64,000 bases of DNA from Phytohabitans suffuscus (GCF_011764565.1 NZ_AP022871.1:2728320-2792319); one strand, 5' to 3'; shown: positions 26,840 to 35,269, numbered from the stretch's first letter. Program-made: numbers and translations. Notes: generated from the letters alone by a model not told the origin.

Positions 26840-28056
26840 TCAGCTCACCGGAAAGCGCACCGTGTAGCCCCGCGCCCGCAGCGCGCCGATCAGCTTGTCG
26901 GAGTGCTCCGGGCCGCGGGTCTCCACGGACAGCGCGACCTCCACCTCGCCCAGCCGCAGCCGCGGGTTGTGGCGGGTGTGCAGCACGTCCACCACGTTGG
27001 CCCGCTGCTCGGCGATCTGTGCCAGCAGCGCGGCCAGCTCGCCGGGCTGGTCGCCGCAGCGCACAGTGAAGCGCAGGAACCGCCCGGCCGCCGCGAGCCC
27101 GTGCTCGATCAGGCGCAGGAGCAGCAGCGGGTCGATATTGCCGCCGGAGAGCACCGCGACGACCGGCGGCTCGGCCTTGACGGCCCCGGACATCAGCGCC
27201 GCGACACCCACCGCGCCGGCCGGCTCGACCACCAGCTTGCTGCGCTCCAGCAGCATCAGCAGCGCCCGCGAGATGTCTTCCTCGGTCACCGTGACCACGT
27301 CGTCGACGAGCTTGCTGACGTGCGCGAACGTGATGTCACCCGGGCACCCCACGGCGATGCCGTCGGCGATCGTGGACAGCTGCGGCAGCCGCACCGGGGC
27401 GCCGGCCTCCAGCGAGGGCGGGTAGGCGGCGGCGCCGTCCGCCTGTACCCCGATGATCCGGATGTCCGGCCTGAGCGCCTTGGCGGCCACCGCGATGCCG
27501 GAGAGCAGCCCGCCGCCGCCCAGCCCGGTCACGATCGTGCCGACCTCGGGGCACTGCTCCAGGATCTCCAGCGCCACCGTGCCCTGACCGGCGATCACGT
27601 CGACGTGGTCGAACGGGTGGATCAGCACCGCCCCGGTCCGCTCGGCGTACTCGCGGGCCGCCTCCAGCGCGTCGTCCACGGTGCCGCCGGCGAACTCGAT
27701 CCGCGCGCCGTACCCCTTGGTCGCCGAGACCTTCGGGATCGGCGCGCCCACCGGCATGAAGACCGTCGACCTGGCGCCGAGCAGCCCGGCGGCGAGCGCC
27801 ACCCCTGGGCGTGGTTGCCGGCGCTCGCGGCGACCACGCCACGCGCCCGCTCCTCCGGGGAGAGGCGGGCGATCCGCACGTACGCGCCGCGGACCTTGTA
27901 CGACCCGGCGCGCTGGAGGTTTTCGCACTTGAGCCACACGGGCCCGTCGAGCGCCGCGGTGAGCGGGCGGGAAGGCTCCAGGGGGGTGACCCGTACGACG
28001 TCGCCGAGCAGCTCACGGGCCGCCTGGACGTCATCCAGGGTCAGAAGGTCCGTCAT
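26840..28056 (-). pseudogene. ilvA: Threonine ammonia-lyase, frameshifted
   Basis: PLP enzyme deaminating threonine to 2-oxobutanoate, first step towards isoleucine. N-terminus MTDLLTLDDVQAARELLG, PLP lysine in GSYKVRGAY, then AASAGNHAQG where the frame breaks. One G is missing in the run at 27802-27805; adding it gives AGNHAQGVALAAGLLGAR and an intact 405-aa protein. A catalytic domain (SGGNIDPLLL) and one C-terminal ACT domain (about 325-400, FTVRCGDQPGELAALLAQIA) follow, as in the shorter one-ACT enzymes. Its 5' end overlaps the amidase by 26 bases. Likely a sequencing error. Confidence 0.88.
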
Positions 28057-29488
28057 TGCTCGATCGTCGCACCATCCGCCGGACACCCCACGTGGGGCTC
28101 CGCACGGCATCCGGCTCGGCCGCCCGCGCGTGGCTCGGGGCGAACCGCTGCCACGGTGCCGCCAGCTCGAACTGCCCCGCCACCGCCAGCAGCAGCAGCT
28201 CGGAACCGGGCGGCCCGACCAGCTGCACGGCCACCGGTAGCCCGTCCGGGCGCAGGCCCACGGGCACGACCAGGGCGGGCAGGCCGGCGATGTTCCACGG
28301 CGCGGCGTACGGCGCGTACCGGATGTTGACCGACATGTTGGCCCGCCACGAACGGCTCGACCAGCCCTCGGCCTTCGGCGGTGGGCCGGCCAGCGCGGGC
28401 GTGACCATGAGGTCGGCGCCGTGGTCGGTGAAGAAGTCGATCGAGCGCTCGCGCCACCCCGCGCGGTCCGCCTCCCGGACGTACCCCCGGCGCAGCGCCC
28501 AAGCGCCCAGGCTGATGTGCCGCCGGGTCCGAGGCTGCAGGGTGGCCAGGTCGATGCCGGCCGACTCGGCGTCGCGGCACGCGGCGGCGAACCAGGTGGC
28601 GAGGCCCCGCACGCCCAGCGCGGGCGGGTAGACCGGGTCGGCCGAGACCGCGTCGTGCCCGGCGGCCACCAGCAGCCGGGAGGCGGCGGCGACCGCCTCG
28701 CGGTTGGGCTTGTCCAGGCGTACGCCGAGCACCGGCGAGCGGAGCGAGACCGCGACCTTGAGGCGCTGCGGCTCGACCAGCTTGCCCGGCCGCCGCCCGG
28801 CGAGCACCGCCAGCCCGACCGCCGCGTCGGCGACGGTGGTGGCGAGGATGCCGTGCTCGGCCATGCCGTACCAGTCGTCGGCACCGATGCCCGCGGGCAC
28901 CACGCCCCGCCCCGGCTTGATCCCGACGAGCCCGCAGCAGGCCGCCGGGATGCGCACCGAGCCGAACCCGTCGTTGGCGTGCGCGAACGGCACCAGGCCC
29001 GCGGCGACCGCGGCCGCCGCGCCGCCCGAGGAGCCACCGGGGGTACGGTCGGTGCGCCACGGGTTGCGGGTGGTGCCCGTCTGGTCGTCCGTCGTGCCCC
29101 AGAGCCCCAGCTCCGGCATGCGCGTGACGCCGAGCACCACCGCGCCGGCACCGCGCAGCCGGCGCACCACCTCGTGGTCCTCCTCGGCGGTCGGCTGGCG
29201 GGCGGCCGCCGAGCCGTTCCACGTCGGCAGGCCGGCCACGGCGGTGTTCTCCTTCACCGCGACCGGGACGCCGGCCAGCGGCAGGTTGGCCAGGTCTTCC
29301 TGCTCGTCGACCTTCTCCGCCTCGACGATCGCCTCGCCACCGCGGACCACCCGAAACGCGGTCAGCGCCGGATCGGTCGCCGCGATGTGGTCGAGATGGT
29401 CGGCGACGACCTGCGTCGCGGACGTGTCACCGCGGCGGACGGCGCGGGCGATCTGCTTAGCCGTCGCGCCGACCCACGTCTGTTGCAC
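28031..29488 (-). CDS. Amidase signature family enzyme
   Basis: Hydrolyses a carboxamide bond; substrate unknown. 485 aa. The Ser-Ser-Lys triad is complete: Lys in PVAVKENTAV, the cis-Ser in TPGGSSGGAAAAVAAG, and the nucleophile in NDGFGSVRIPAACCGLVGIKP. Unlike GatA there are no gatB/gatC neighbours, so it is a stand-alone amidase. Lies between metB and ilvA on the same strand and overlaps the start of ilvA, suggesting one transcript. Confidence 0.9.
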   Translation of the reverse strand: MQQTWVGATAKQIARAVRRGDTSATQVVADHLDHIAATDPALTAFRVVRGGEAIVEAEKVDEQEDLANLPLAGVPVAVKENTAVAGLPTWNGSAAARQPTAEEDHEVVRRLRGAGAVVLGVTRMPELGLWGTTDDQTGTTRNPWRTDRTPGGSSGGAAAAVAAGLVPFAHANDGFGSVRIPAACCGLVGIKPGRGVVPAGIGADDWYGMAEHGILATTVADAAVGLAVLAGRRPGKLVEPQRLKVAVSLRSPVLGVRLDKPNREAVAAASRLLVAAGHDAVSADPVYPPALGVRGLATWFAAACRDAESAGIDLATLQPRTRRHISLGAWALRRGYVREADRAGWRERSIDFFTDHGADLMVTPALAGPPPKAEGWSSRSWRANMSVNIRYAPYAAPWNIAGLPALVVPVGLRPDGLPVAVQLVGPPGSELLLLAVAGQFELAAPWQRFAPSHARAAEPDAVRSPTWGVRRMVRRSSNDGPSDPG

Positions 29489-29525
29489 AGCCCCTCCCCT
29501 GGGTGCGCGGTGTCAGACCGAAAGC

Positions 29526-30665
29526 TCAGCCGAGCGCCTGCTCCAGATCGGCGAGCAGATCGTCGGCGGTTTCGATGCCGACAGACAGTCGCACGAGATC
29601 CGCGGGCACTTCAAGCGGCGAGCCGGCGGCGCTCGCGTGTGTCATACGACCGGGGTGCTCGATCAGGGACTCCACCCCGCCGAGCGACTCGGCGAGCACG
29701 AACAGGCGCGCCCGGTTGCAGATCTCCACGGCGTGCTCCTCGCCGCCGGCGGCCGAGAAGGAGACCATCCCGCCGAACCGCCGCATCTGCTTGGCCGCGG
29801 TCTCGTGGCCGGGGTGCTCGGGCAGGCCCGGGTAGTACACGCGCCTGACCTTGGGGTGGCTGTGCAGGTACGCGACGATCCGCTCGGCGTTGTCGCAGTG
29901 CCGGTCCATGCGTATGCCCAGCGTGCGGACCCCGCGCAGGGTGAGCCAGGCGTCGAACGGGCCGTTGACCGCGCCCATCGCGTTCTGGTGGTACGCCAGC
30001 TCGTCGCCGAGCCCCGGGTCGGCCACGACCAGCGCGCCACCGATCACGTCCGAGTGGCCGCCGACGTACTTGGTGGTCGAGTGCACCACCACGTCGGCGC
30101 CGAGGCCGATCGGCTGCTGCAGGTACGGCGAGGCGAACGTGTTGTCGACGACCAGCCGCGCGTCGTGCTCGCGGGCCAGGCCGGCCAGCGCCGCGATGTC
30201 GGCGATGTTGAGCAGCGGGTTGGTGGGGGTCTCGACCCAGATGATCCTGGTGCGGTCGGTGGCCGCGGCCCGCACCGCGTCGACGTCGGAGATCCGGGCC
30301 GCGGTCCAGGTCAGCCCCCAGCGCTCGGCCACCTTGGCGAACAGCCGGTAGGTGCCGCCGTACGCGTCGTCGGGGATCACCACGTGGTCGCCGGGCCGGC
30401 ACACCGTACGCAGCAGCGTGTCCTCCGCCGCCAGCCCCGACGCGAACGCGAGACCGCGCCGGCCGCCCTCCAGCGCCGCCAGGCACTCCTGGAGCGCGTC
30501 GCGGGTGGGGTTGCCCGAGCGGGCGTACTCGTACCCCTGGCGGGGCGCCCCGACCGCGTCCTGCGCGTAGGTGCTGGTCTGGAAGATCGGTGGAATCACC
30601 GCGCCCGTCCGCGCGTCCGGCTCCTGGCCGGCGTGGATGGCGAGCGTCTCGAACCCGTACGTCAT
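29526..30665 (-). CDS. metB: Cystathionine gamma-synthase/gamma-lyase family
   Basis: PLP-dependent trans-sulfuration enzyme. 379 aa. PLP lysine in VVHSTTKYVGGHSDV, cofactor contacts in FASGLAAEDTLLRT and WVETPTNPLLNIADI, C-terminal ESLIEHPGRMTHASAA. ATG reading MTYGFETLAIHAGQEPD. Proximity to greA and mca parallels metB next to greA in mycobacteria (recalled). The synthase versus lyase distinction cannot be settled from sequence alone. Confidence 0.9.
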   Translation of the reverse strand: MTYGFETLAIHAGQEPDARTGAVIPPIFQTSTYAQDAVGAPRQGYEYARSGNPTRDALQECLAALEGGRRGLAFASGLAAEDTLLRTVCRPGDHVVIPDDAYGGTYRLFAKVAERWGLTWTAARISDVDAVRAAATDRTRIIWVETPTNPLLNIADIAALAGLAREHDARLVVDNTFASPYLQQPIGLGADVVVHSTTKYVGGHSDVIGGALVVADPGLGDELAYHQNAMGAVNGPFDAWLTLRGVRTLGIRMDRHCDNAERIVAYLHSHPKVRRVYYPGLPEHPGHETAAKQMRRFGGMVSFSAAGGEEHAVEICNRARLFVLAESLGGVESLIEHPGRMTHASAAGSPLEVPADLVRLSVGIETADDLLADLEQALG

Positions 30666-30712
30666 TGTGCCGAGGCTAGTCCCCGCGCGCTCAGGTGAGG
30701 CGCGGCACGCGC

Positions 30713-31243
30713 TCAGTCGGCCAGGACGACACCCGTGGCGGCCGCGATGCCCTCCAGGTAGCCCCGGGCCCGCTCGGCCTTCGGGTAGCGCCCCACCAGC
30801 TCCCAGAACCGCGCGTTGTGGCTCGGCACGACGAGGTGGGCCAGCTCGTGCAGCAGCACGTAGTCGATCACCCAGTCGGGCATCTCCTGGATGCGGTGCG
30901 AGATGCGGATCGTGCGGTCGGCCGGGGTGCAGGAGCCCCAGCGGCCGCTCTGGTTGGTCACCCAGCGGACGCTCGCCGGGACCGCGACCCGGGTGTGCTC
31001 GCTGAGGTAGCGACCGATCAGCCGCTGCGCCCGGACCAGCAGCTCGTCGTCGGAGCGGCTGACGCGCTCCTCGCGGGCGGCGAGGCGGGCGAGCATCTTG
31101 TCGACCCACTCGGTCTCTTCGGCCCGGGAGAACTGGTCGGGGATGAGCACGACCACGCGCTCACCGTCCCGGTACGCGGACACCGTGCGACGCCGGCGCT
31201 GGCTGCGCCGTACTTCGACGACCGGCTTGCGCGCCCCAGCCAT
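30713..31243 (-). CDS. YgjP/SprT-type zinc metallopeptidase (M48-like)
   Basis: 176 aa. HELAH zinc motif in YVLLHELAHLVVPSHNARFWELV, with the third His in PSHN and WGSCT before it, the usual YgjP/WLM pattern. Cytoplasmic, no signal peptide. ATG at MAGARKPVVEVRRSQRR. The frame stays open upstream to 31672 but that stretch lacks homology. Role unknown; in this family often linked to DNA repair or proteostasis. Confidence 0.8.
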   Translation of the reverse strand: MAGARKPVVEVRRSQRRRRTVSAYRDGERVVVLIPDQFSRAEETEWVDKMLARLAAREERVSRSDDELLVRAQRLIGRYLSEHTRVAVPASVRWVTNQSGRWGSCTPADRTIRISHRIQEMPDWVIDYVLLHELAHLVVPSHNARFWELVGRYPKAERARGYLEGIAAATGVVLAD

Positions 31244-31548
31244 TAGCCGACCGCGCAGCCCCGCGGAACGTTCACGATGGCACGCTAATCCGTACCAGCC
31301 AGGTTGCCGCAAGAGCCAAGCATGAGGTAGGCGCCGGAAAGATTCCTTGTACAGCTCATTTGTCCAGAAAATTTCTTCGGCGCGCGCCGCCAAGCAAGCA
31401 AGGTCACTACCGTAGGTGATCTTTTCCGAGGGAGGGGCCGGGTCACTCTGCACCGGTTCCTCCGGCGTGTCCCGGCGAAACTGACTTATCCGGTAGATTC
31501 CGGCATGCACACTCACGTCGTCGGCTTCCTCACAATGTCGACGCGTCG
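31244..31548. other. Intergenic stretch without a supported gene
   Basis: Clearly less GC-rich than its surroundings, with several A/T patches (for example GTACAGCTCATTTGTCCAG). It is formally open on the minus strand as an upstream extension of the metallopeptidase, but there is no ribosome site or family similarity. It probably holds the metallopeptidase promoter. Confidence 0.4.
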
Positions 31549-31579
31549 TTGACATGGAACCGCCCAGACCTGGGTAGGG
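31549..31579 (+). promoter_or_regulatory. Predicted promoter of DUF5679 gene
   Basis: TTGACA and TAGGGT separated by 19 bases (18 if read GTAGGG), a principal-sigma-type promoter about 120 bases upstream of the zinc-ribbon gene. Inferred from hexamers only. Confidence 0.5.
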
Positions 31580-31702
31580 TCCGGCGGGACCAGCGGCTAC
31601 GTCATGGTCGCGAAGTTGGGTCCAGGGCAGGCGCCTTCGGGTGCAGGCTTGGGGGACGTGCCGGAAGCGCAAACCCGGCAGAAGAGTACGAGGAGGGGCA
31701 CT

Positions 31703-31867
31703 GTGGCCACCAAGACACAGACCTACAACGGCTACTGCGTGAAGTGCAAGGAGAAGCGGGATTTCGAGGGCACCGTCGAGGTGTCCAAGACCGGCATGAA
31801 CATGGCGAAGGGCAAGTGCCCCGTCTGTGGCACGACGGTCAACCGGATCCTGGGCAAGGCCAAGTAA
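31703..31867 (+). CDS. DUF5679 zinc-ribbon protein, 54 aa
   Basis: Small protein with two CxxC pairs (GYCVKCKEKRDFEG and GKCPVCGTTVNRILGK) forming a treble-clef-like zinc ribbon, matching DUF5679. GTG start (VATKTQTYNGY) with GAGGAGGGG upstream; the in-frame extension to 31604 is not conserved. Strong promoter upstream and a strong terminator downstream suggest a well-expressed single gene. Function unknown; possibly nucleic-acid binding. Confidence 0.85.
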   Translation: MATKTQTYNGYCVKCKEKRDFEGTVEVSKTGMNMAKGKCPVCGTTVNRILGKAK

Positions 31868-31888
31868 AGATCAAACAAACGCGATATT

Positions 31889-31924
31889 GCGGAGAGGGGC
31901 GGCCGGTCGGCCGCCCCTCTCCGC
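31889..31924 (+). terminator. Strong terminator after DUF5679 gene
   Basis: Perfect 16-bp arms GCGGAGAGGGGCGGCC and GGCCGCCCCTCTCCGC with a GGTC loop, 21 bases after the stop codon. Confidence 0.9.
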
Positions 31925-32009
31925 GTTCAGCGACCGGCCGGTATGCCACCGTGTCGTGACACGATCACGAAAAGTCATGTCAGCGGGCTGACAGTAGCGG
32001 GCCCGCAAC

Positions 32010-32071
32010 TGTGGATAACTCGCTCCGCGCTGTGGATAACCCAGTGCACGGCGATTTCCGCCTGTGGACAA
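32010..32071 (-). promoter_or_regulatory. Cluster of three DnaA boxes
   Basis: Read on the minus strand, TTATCCACA occurs at 32010-32018 and 32031-32039 and TTGTCCACA, the preferred high-GC form, at 32063-32071. All three share one orientation and are spaced 21 and 32 bases, near 2 and 3 helical turns. No dnaA or dnaN is nearby, so this is not obviously oriC; a DnaA-titrating or DnaA-regulated site upstream of the Ocin-ThiF-like gene is possible. Confidence 0.65.
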
Positions 32072-32103
32072 CGAACGACGGGTCGCGCAGATACGGTGAC
32101 ACC

Positions 32104-32120
32104 CTGTCATGCCATGACAG
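32104..32120. promoter_or_regulatory. 17-bp palindrome over a start codon
   Basis: CTGTCATGCCATGACAG, perfect 8-bp arms around one base; the ATG of the Ocin-ThiF-like gene lies inside the right arm. It could be an operator, or an RNA hairpin masking the start. Confidence 0.5.
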
Positions 32121-33205
32121 CCCTGCCGCGCCCCACGCTCCTGCCCGGACTTCACCGCCTGTGGCGAGACCGGCACACCCTGCAGCTCGGCCTCGACCCG
32201 GCCCGCGCGGTGGTGCTGGAGGTCGCCAACCCCGGCGCCGTGCGCCTGCTCGACCTGATCGACGGCACCCGGCCAGAGCGGGCCATCCTGGAGCACGCCG
32301 ACCGGATCGGGGTGAGCCGGGCGGACGCCCGCCTGCTCCTCGACACCCTGCGCGCCGCCGGGCTCGTGGTCGGCGGGCAGAGCCTGCTGCCGGCGAGCCT
32401 GCCCGAGCCGGTGCGCCGCCGCCTCGCCGCCGAGGCCGCCGCGCTGGCCCTGCGCGGCACCGACGCCCCGGGCACCCCGGCCCAGATCCTGCGCCGGCGG
32501 GCCGCCGCCCGCGTCGTGGTCACCGGGCGGAGCCGGCTGGCGGCGCCGCTCGCGGTCACGCTGGCCCAGTCCGGGGTCGGGCACGTCCAGCCCGACCTGG
32601 CCGGCGTGGTCGACCCGCTGGACGCCGTCGGCGGCCCCCTGCTCCCCGGCGACGTGCGGCGCGAGCGCGCCGAGGCCGTCGCCGAGGCGATCGCCCGCGC
32701 CGCGCCGGGCACCGAGACCCGCCCGATCCAGCGCGGCCGGGCGTCGCTCGTGGTCCAGGCCGGCGCGGACCGTCCAGCGGCCCTCCTGGCGGCCAGCTAC
32801 GGCCGCCGGCGCCTCGCCCACCTCGTGGTGGGGGTACGCGACGGTGTGGCCGTCGTCGGCCCGCTCGTCCTGCCTGGCGGGGCTCCCTGCCTCAACTGCC
32901 TGGAGCTGCACAGGCGCGACCGAGACCCGGCCTGGCCCGCGCTCGCCGCCCAGCTCGCCGGCGACGCCCGCCCGGAGCCCTGCACGGCGCCCACGCTGCT
33001 CGCCGCGGCGGCGTACGCGGCCGGCGAGGCCCTGCTCTACCTCGACGGCGAGCAGCCGGACACGGTCGGCGGGGCGATCGAGATCAGCGCGCCCGGCCGC
33101 ACCCGCCGCCGCGCCTGGCCGCCCCACCCCTCGTGCGGCTGCGCCCGCCGCGGCCGCCAGCACTCATTCTCACCCGTCAATTCCTTCGAGCGTCGGTCAC
33201 AATGA
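32114..33205 (+). CDS. Ocin-ThiF-like / TOMM leader-peptide-binding-type protein
   Basis: 363 aa. The N-terminal part (about 20-110) resembles the winged-helix peptide-clasp region of TOMM cyclodehydratase partners (LDPARAVVLEVANPGAVRLL, ERAILEHADRIGVSRADARLLL). The middle is a ThiF/E1-like Rossmann domain (AAARVVVTGRSRLAAPLAVTL). The C-terminus has the zinc cysteines of this family, PCLNCLELHRRDRDPAWPAL and SCGCARRG. No YcaO or precursor peptide is nearby, so it is not part of an obvious azoline cluster. It matches the position of Rv3196 in mycobacteria (recalled). Four bases before the ABC1 kinase gene, same operon. Confidence 0.7.
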   Translation: MTALPRPTLLPGLHRLWRDRHTLQLGLDPARAVVLEVANPGAVRLLDLIDGTRPERAILEHADRIGVSRADARLLLDTLRAAGLVVGGQSLLPASLPEPVRRRLAAEAAALALRGTDAPGTPAQILRRRAAARVVVTGRSRLAAPLAVTLAQSGVGHVQPDLAGVVDPLDAVGGPLLPGDVRRERAEAVAEAIARAAPGTETRPIQRGRASLVVQAGADRPAALLAASYGRRRLAHLVVGVRDGVAVVGPLVLPGGAPCLNCLELHRRDRDPAWPALAAQLAGDARPEPCTAPTLLAAAAYAAGEALLYLDGEQPDTVGGAIEISAPGRTRRRAWPPHPSCGCARRGRQHSFSPVNSFERRSQ

Positions 33206-33209
33206 TCCG

Positions 33210-34529
33210 GTGACCGATATCCCGCGCCGGGCCGTCACCCGCACCGCCAGACTCGCCGCGCTCCCGCTCGGCTTCGCCGGCCGCACTGTCCTCGGGCTCG
33301 GAAAGCGGGTCACCGGGCTGGCCTCCGAGGTCATCTCCCCGGAGATCCAGCAGCGCACCGCAGAGCAGCTCTTCAGCGTGTTAGGGCAGCTCAAGGGCGG
33401 TGCGATGAAGCTTGGGCAGGCGCTGTCGGTCTTCGAGGCGGCGATGCCGGCCGACCTCGCCGGGCCCTACCGCCAGGCCCTCACGCGGCTCCAGGAGGCC
33501 GCGCCGCCACTGCCCGCGGCGAGCGTGCACAAGGTGCTGGCCGCCCAGCTCGGCCCCGACTGGCGCGAGCTGTTCGCGGAGTTCGACGACACGCCGGCCG
33601 CCGCCGCGAGCATCGGCCAGGTGCACCGGGCGGTCTGGAAGGACGGCGAGCGCCAGGTCGCGGTCAAGGTCCAGTACCCGGGCGCCGGCGAGGCCCTGAT
33701 CTCCGACCTCAAGCAGCTGTCCCGGCTCGCCGGCATGTTCCGGATCATCCAGCCGGGCATCGACGTCAAGCCGCTGCTGGTCGAGCTCCGCGCCCGGGTC
33801 ACCGAGGAGCTGGACTACGAGCTCGAGGCGGAGGCCCAGCGCGCGTTCGCCGAGGCGTACGCGGGCGACGACGAGATCTTCGTACCCTCGGTGGTGGCCG
33901 CCGCGCCGCGCGTGCTGGTCACCGAGTGGGTCGAGGGCGTCCCGCTCTCGAAGATCATCAGCGACGGCACCCAGGAGGAGCGCGACGCCGCCGGCCGCCT
34001 CATGGCCATCCTGCACTTCTCCGCCCCCGAGCGCGCCCACCTGCTGCACGCCGACCCCCACCCGGGCAACTTCCGCATGCTGCCCGACGGCCGCCTCGGC
34101 GTGATCGACTTCGGCGCGGTCGCCCGCCTCCCCGAAGGCCACCCCGAGCCCATCGGCCGCCTGGTCCGCCTCGCGCTGGCCGACGACGCCGACGCCGTCC
34201 TGGAGGGCCTGCGCGACGAGGGCTTCGTCAAGCCCGACGACGACATCGACGCGCGCGCCGTGCTCGACTTCCTGCTGCCGATGCTCGCCCCGCTGGTCCA
34301 GGACGAGTTCCAGTTCACCCGCGCCTGGCTGCGCGCCGAGGCCACCCGGCTGGGCAGCCCGAAGAGCCCGGCCTACCAGCTCAGCCGCCACCTCAACCTG
34401 CCACCGTCCTACCTGCTGATCCACCGCGTGACGCTCGGCTCGATCGGCGTGCTGTGCCAGCTTGAGGCGAAGGCACCGTACCGGTCCATCGTGGAACGCT
34501 GGCTCCCCGGCTTCGCCCCGCACGCCTGA
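33210..34529 (+). CDS. ABC1/UbiB-family atypical kinase
   Basis: 439 aa. The family's hallmarks are all visible: KLGQALS (KxGQ motif), AAAASIGQVHRA (Ala-rich loop replacing the Gly-rich loop), VAVKVQYPG (Lys), EELDYELEA, HADPHPGNF and VIDFGAV (metal site). UbiB relatives are ATPases tied to lipid or quinone metabolism. The mycobacterial relative Rv3197 sits beside whiB7 and has been linked to macrolide resistance (recalled). GTG start four bases after the preceding gene. Followed by a strong terminator. Confidence 0.9.
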   Translation: MTDIPRRAVTRTARLAALPLGFAGRTVLGLGKRVTGLASEVISPEIQQRTAEQLFSVLGQLKGGAMKLGQALSVFEAAMPADLAGPYRQALTRLQEAAPPLPAASVHKVLAAQLGPDWRELFAEFDDTPAAAASIGQVHRAVWKDGERQVAVKVQYPGAGEALISDLKQLSRLAGMFRIIQPGIDVKPLLVELRARVTEELDYELEAEAQRAFAEAYAGDDEIFVPSVVAAAPRVLVTEWVEGVPLSKIISDGTQEERDAAGRLMAILHFSAPERAHLLHADPHPGNFRMLPDGRLGVIDFGAVARLPEGHPEPIGRLVRLALADDADAVLEGLRDEGFVKPDDDIDARAVLDFLLPMLAPLVQDEFQFTRAWLRAEATRLGSPKSPAYQLSRHLNLPPSYLLIHRVTLGSIGVLCQLEAKAPYRSIVERWLPGFAPHA

Positions 34530-34568
34530 TTCCAGAAGAGACTTCCGAGCCGCCGCGGAAACGCCGCC

Positions 34569-34593
34569 AGGGGCCCGGCGTCGCCGGGCCCCT
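34569..34593. terminator. Bidirectional terminator
   Basis: AGGGGCCCGGCG-T-CGCCGGGCCCCT, a perfect 12-bp inverted repeat between the ABC1 kinase and the convergent 49-aa gene. Confidence 0.85.
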
Positions 34594-34610
34594 GCGGCCT
34601 AGGTAGCGGT

Positions 34611-34760
34611 CTAGAGAAGGCCCATCTCGCGGGCCGCGCGGCGGCGGGCCCGCATCGCTACGTGACGGGCGGATCGGTTTGCCTCAGAGCTCGTGGTGGT
34701 GCCGGCCTGAGGCTGGCGCATTCGGGCCCTGGATAACGCTTCGTGAAGTAGGTGATGCAT
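34611..34760 (-). CDS. Small basic protein, 49 aa
   Basis: MHHLLHEALSRARMRQ at the N-terminus and RRRAAREMGLL at the C-terminus; Arg-rich, helical, no Cys. ATG with GGAG nine bases upstream. It lies 49 bases downstream of whiB7 on the same strand, so it may be co-transcribed with it and fall in the WhiB7 regulon. I do not recognise a named family; the amphipathic, basic make-up would suit nucleic-acid or ribosome binding, which is only a guess. Confidence 0.6.
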   Translation of the reverse strand: MHHLLHEALSRARMRQPQAGTTTSSEANRSARHVAMRARRRAAREMGLL

Positions 34761-34809
34761 GACGGTCGCTCCATCTCGGGAAGGTACGCGTACGTTGATC
34801 GGGTTCATG

Positions 34810-35175
34810 TCAGGCCGCCAACCGGACAGCGTTGCGCGACTCGGCGAGCCCGTTGGCCGCCATCCGCGCCTCGACCTCGACCCGCAGGGCGGCGTCACGA
34901 GCGACGTCCTCCTTGCGCGGACGGCCACGGGGCCGCTTGCGCGGGACCACCGCGCCACGCTCGAAGATCTCGCCGCCCCAGACACCCCAGGGCTCGGCAC
35001 GCTCGACCGCGCCGGCCAGGCACTCGACGCGGAGCGGGCAGTCCCCGCACAGCGACTTGGCCAGCTCCAGCTCGGTCGGGGAGTCCGCGAACCACAGGTC
35101 GGGGTCGAACTTCCGGCAAGGCAGGTTCGCCTCCACGTCGACGCGCTCGTCGACCGGGGCCAACGCCAGACTCAT
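34810..35175 (-). CDS. whiB7: Transcriptional regulator WhiB7
   Basis: Fe-S cluster protein that, with the principal sigma factor, activates intrinsic antibiotic-resistance genes and its own gene. 121 aa. Cluster cysteines at 20, 43, 46 and 52 (LPCRKF, SLCGDCPLRVEC), the G-V-W-G-G turn at 64-68, and an AT-hook PRGRPRK at about 82-88 that binds the A/T patch upstream of -35. The AT-hook is what separates WhiB7 from other WhiB proteins. Preceded by a leader of about 520 bases with an upstream ORF and hairpins. Confidence 0.95.
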   Translation of the reverse strand: MSLALAPVDERVDVEANLPCRKFDPDLWFADSPTELELAKSLCGDCPLRVECLAGAVERAEPWGVWGGEIFERGAVVPRKRPRGRPRKEDVARDAALRVEVEARMAANGLAESRNAVRLAA

Positions 35176-35209
35176 CGCCCGGTCACCTCTCTCTCGCTCG
35201 TTGCTTCTC

Positions 35210-35262
35210 TGCTTGTGGCGGATCGCCTTTTGCTTGTGGCGAACGCTCTGTGCTTGTGGCGA
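35210..35262 (-). repeat. Three direct repeats in the whiB7 leader
   Basis: Minus-strand CGCCACAAGCA occurs three times (plus-strand starts 35210, 35231, 35251; spacing 21 and 20 bases), 35-85 bases before the whiB7 start codon. Role unknown: protein site, or repeated RNA element. Confidence 0.8.
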
Positions 35263-35269
35263 AATGACT

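Noticed and set aside
31244-31672. 143-residue N-terminal extension of the YgjP-type metallopeptidase
   Set aside because: No ribosome site, no family similarity, less GC-rich and promoter-like; the internal ATG fits the family length.
32010-32071. Chromosomal origin of replication
   Set aside because: Only three DnaA boxes and no dnaA, dnaN or rpmH nearby.
35210-35262. Possible mini CRISPR array
   Set aside because: Repeats are only 11-12 bases with spacers of about 9 bases, no cas genes, and they sit in the whiB7 leader.
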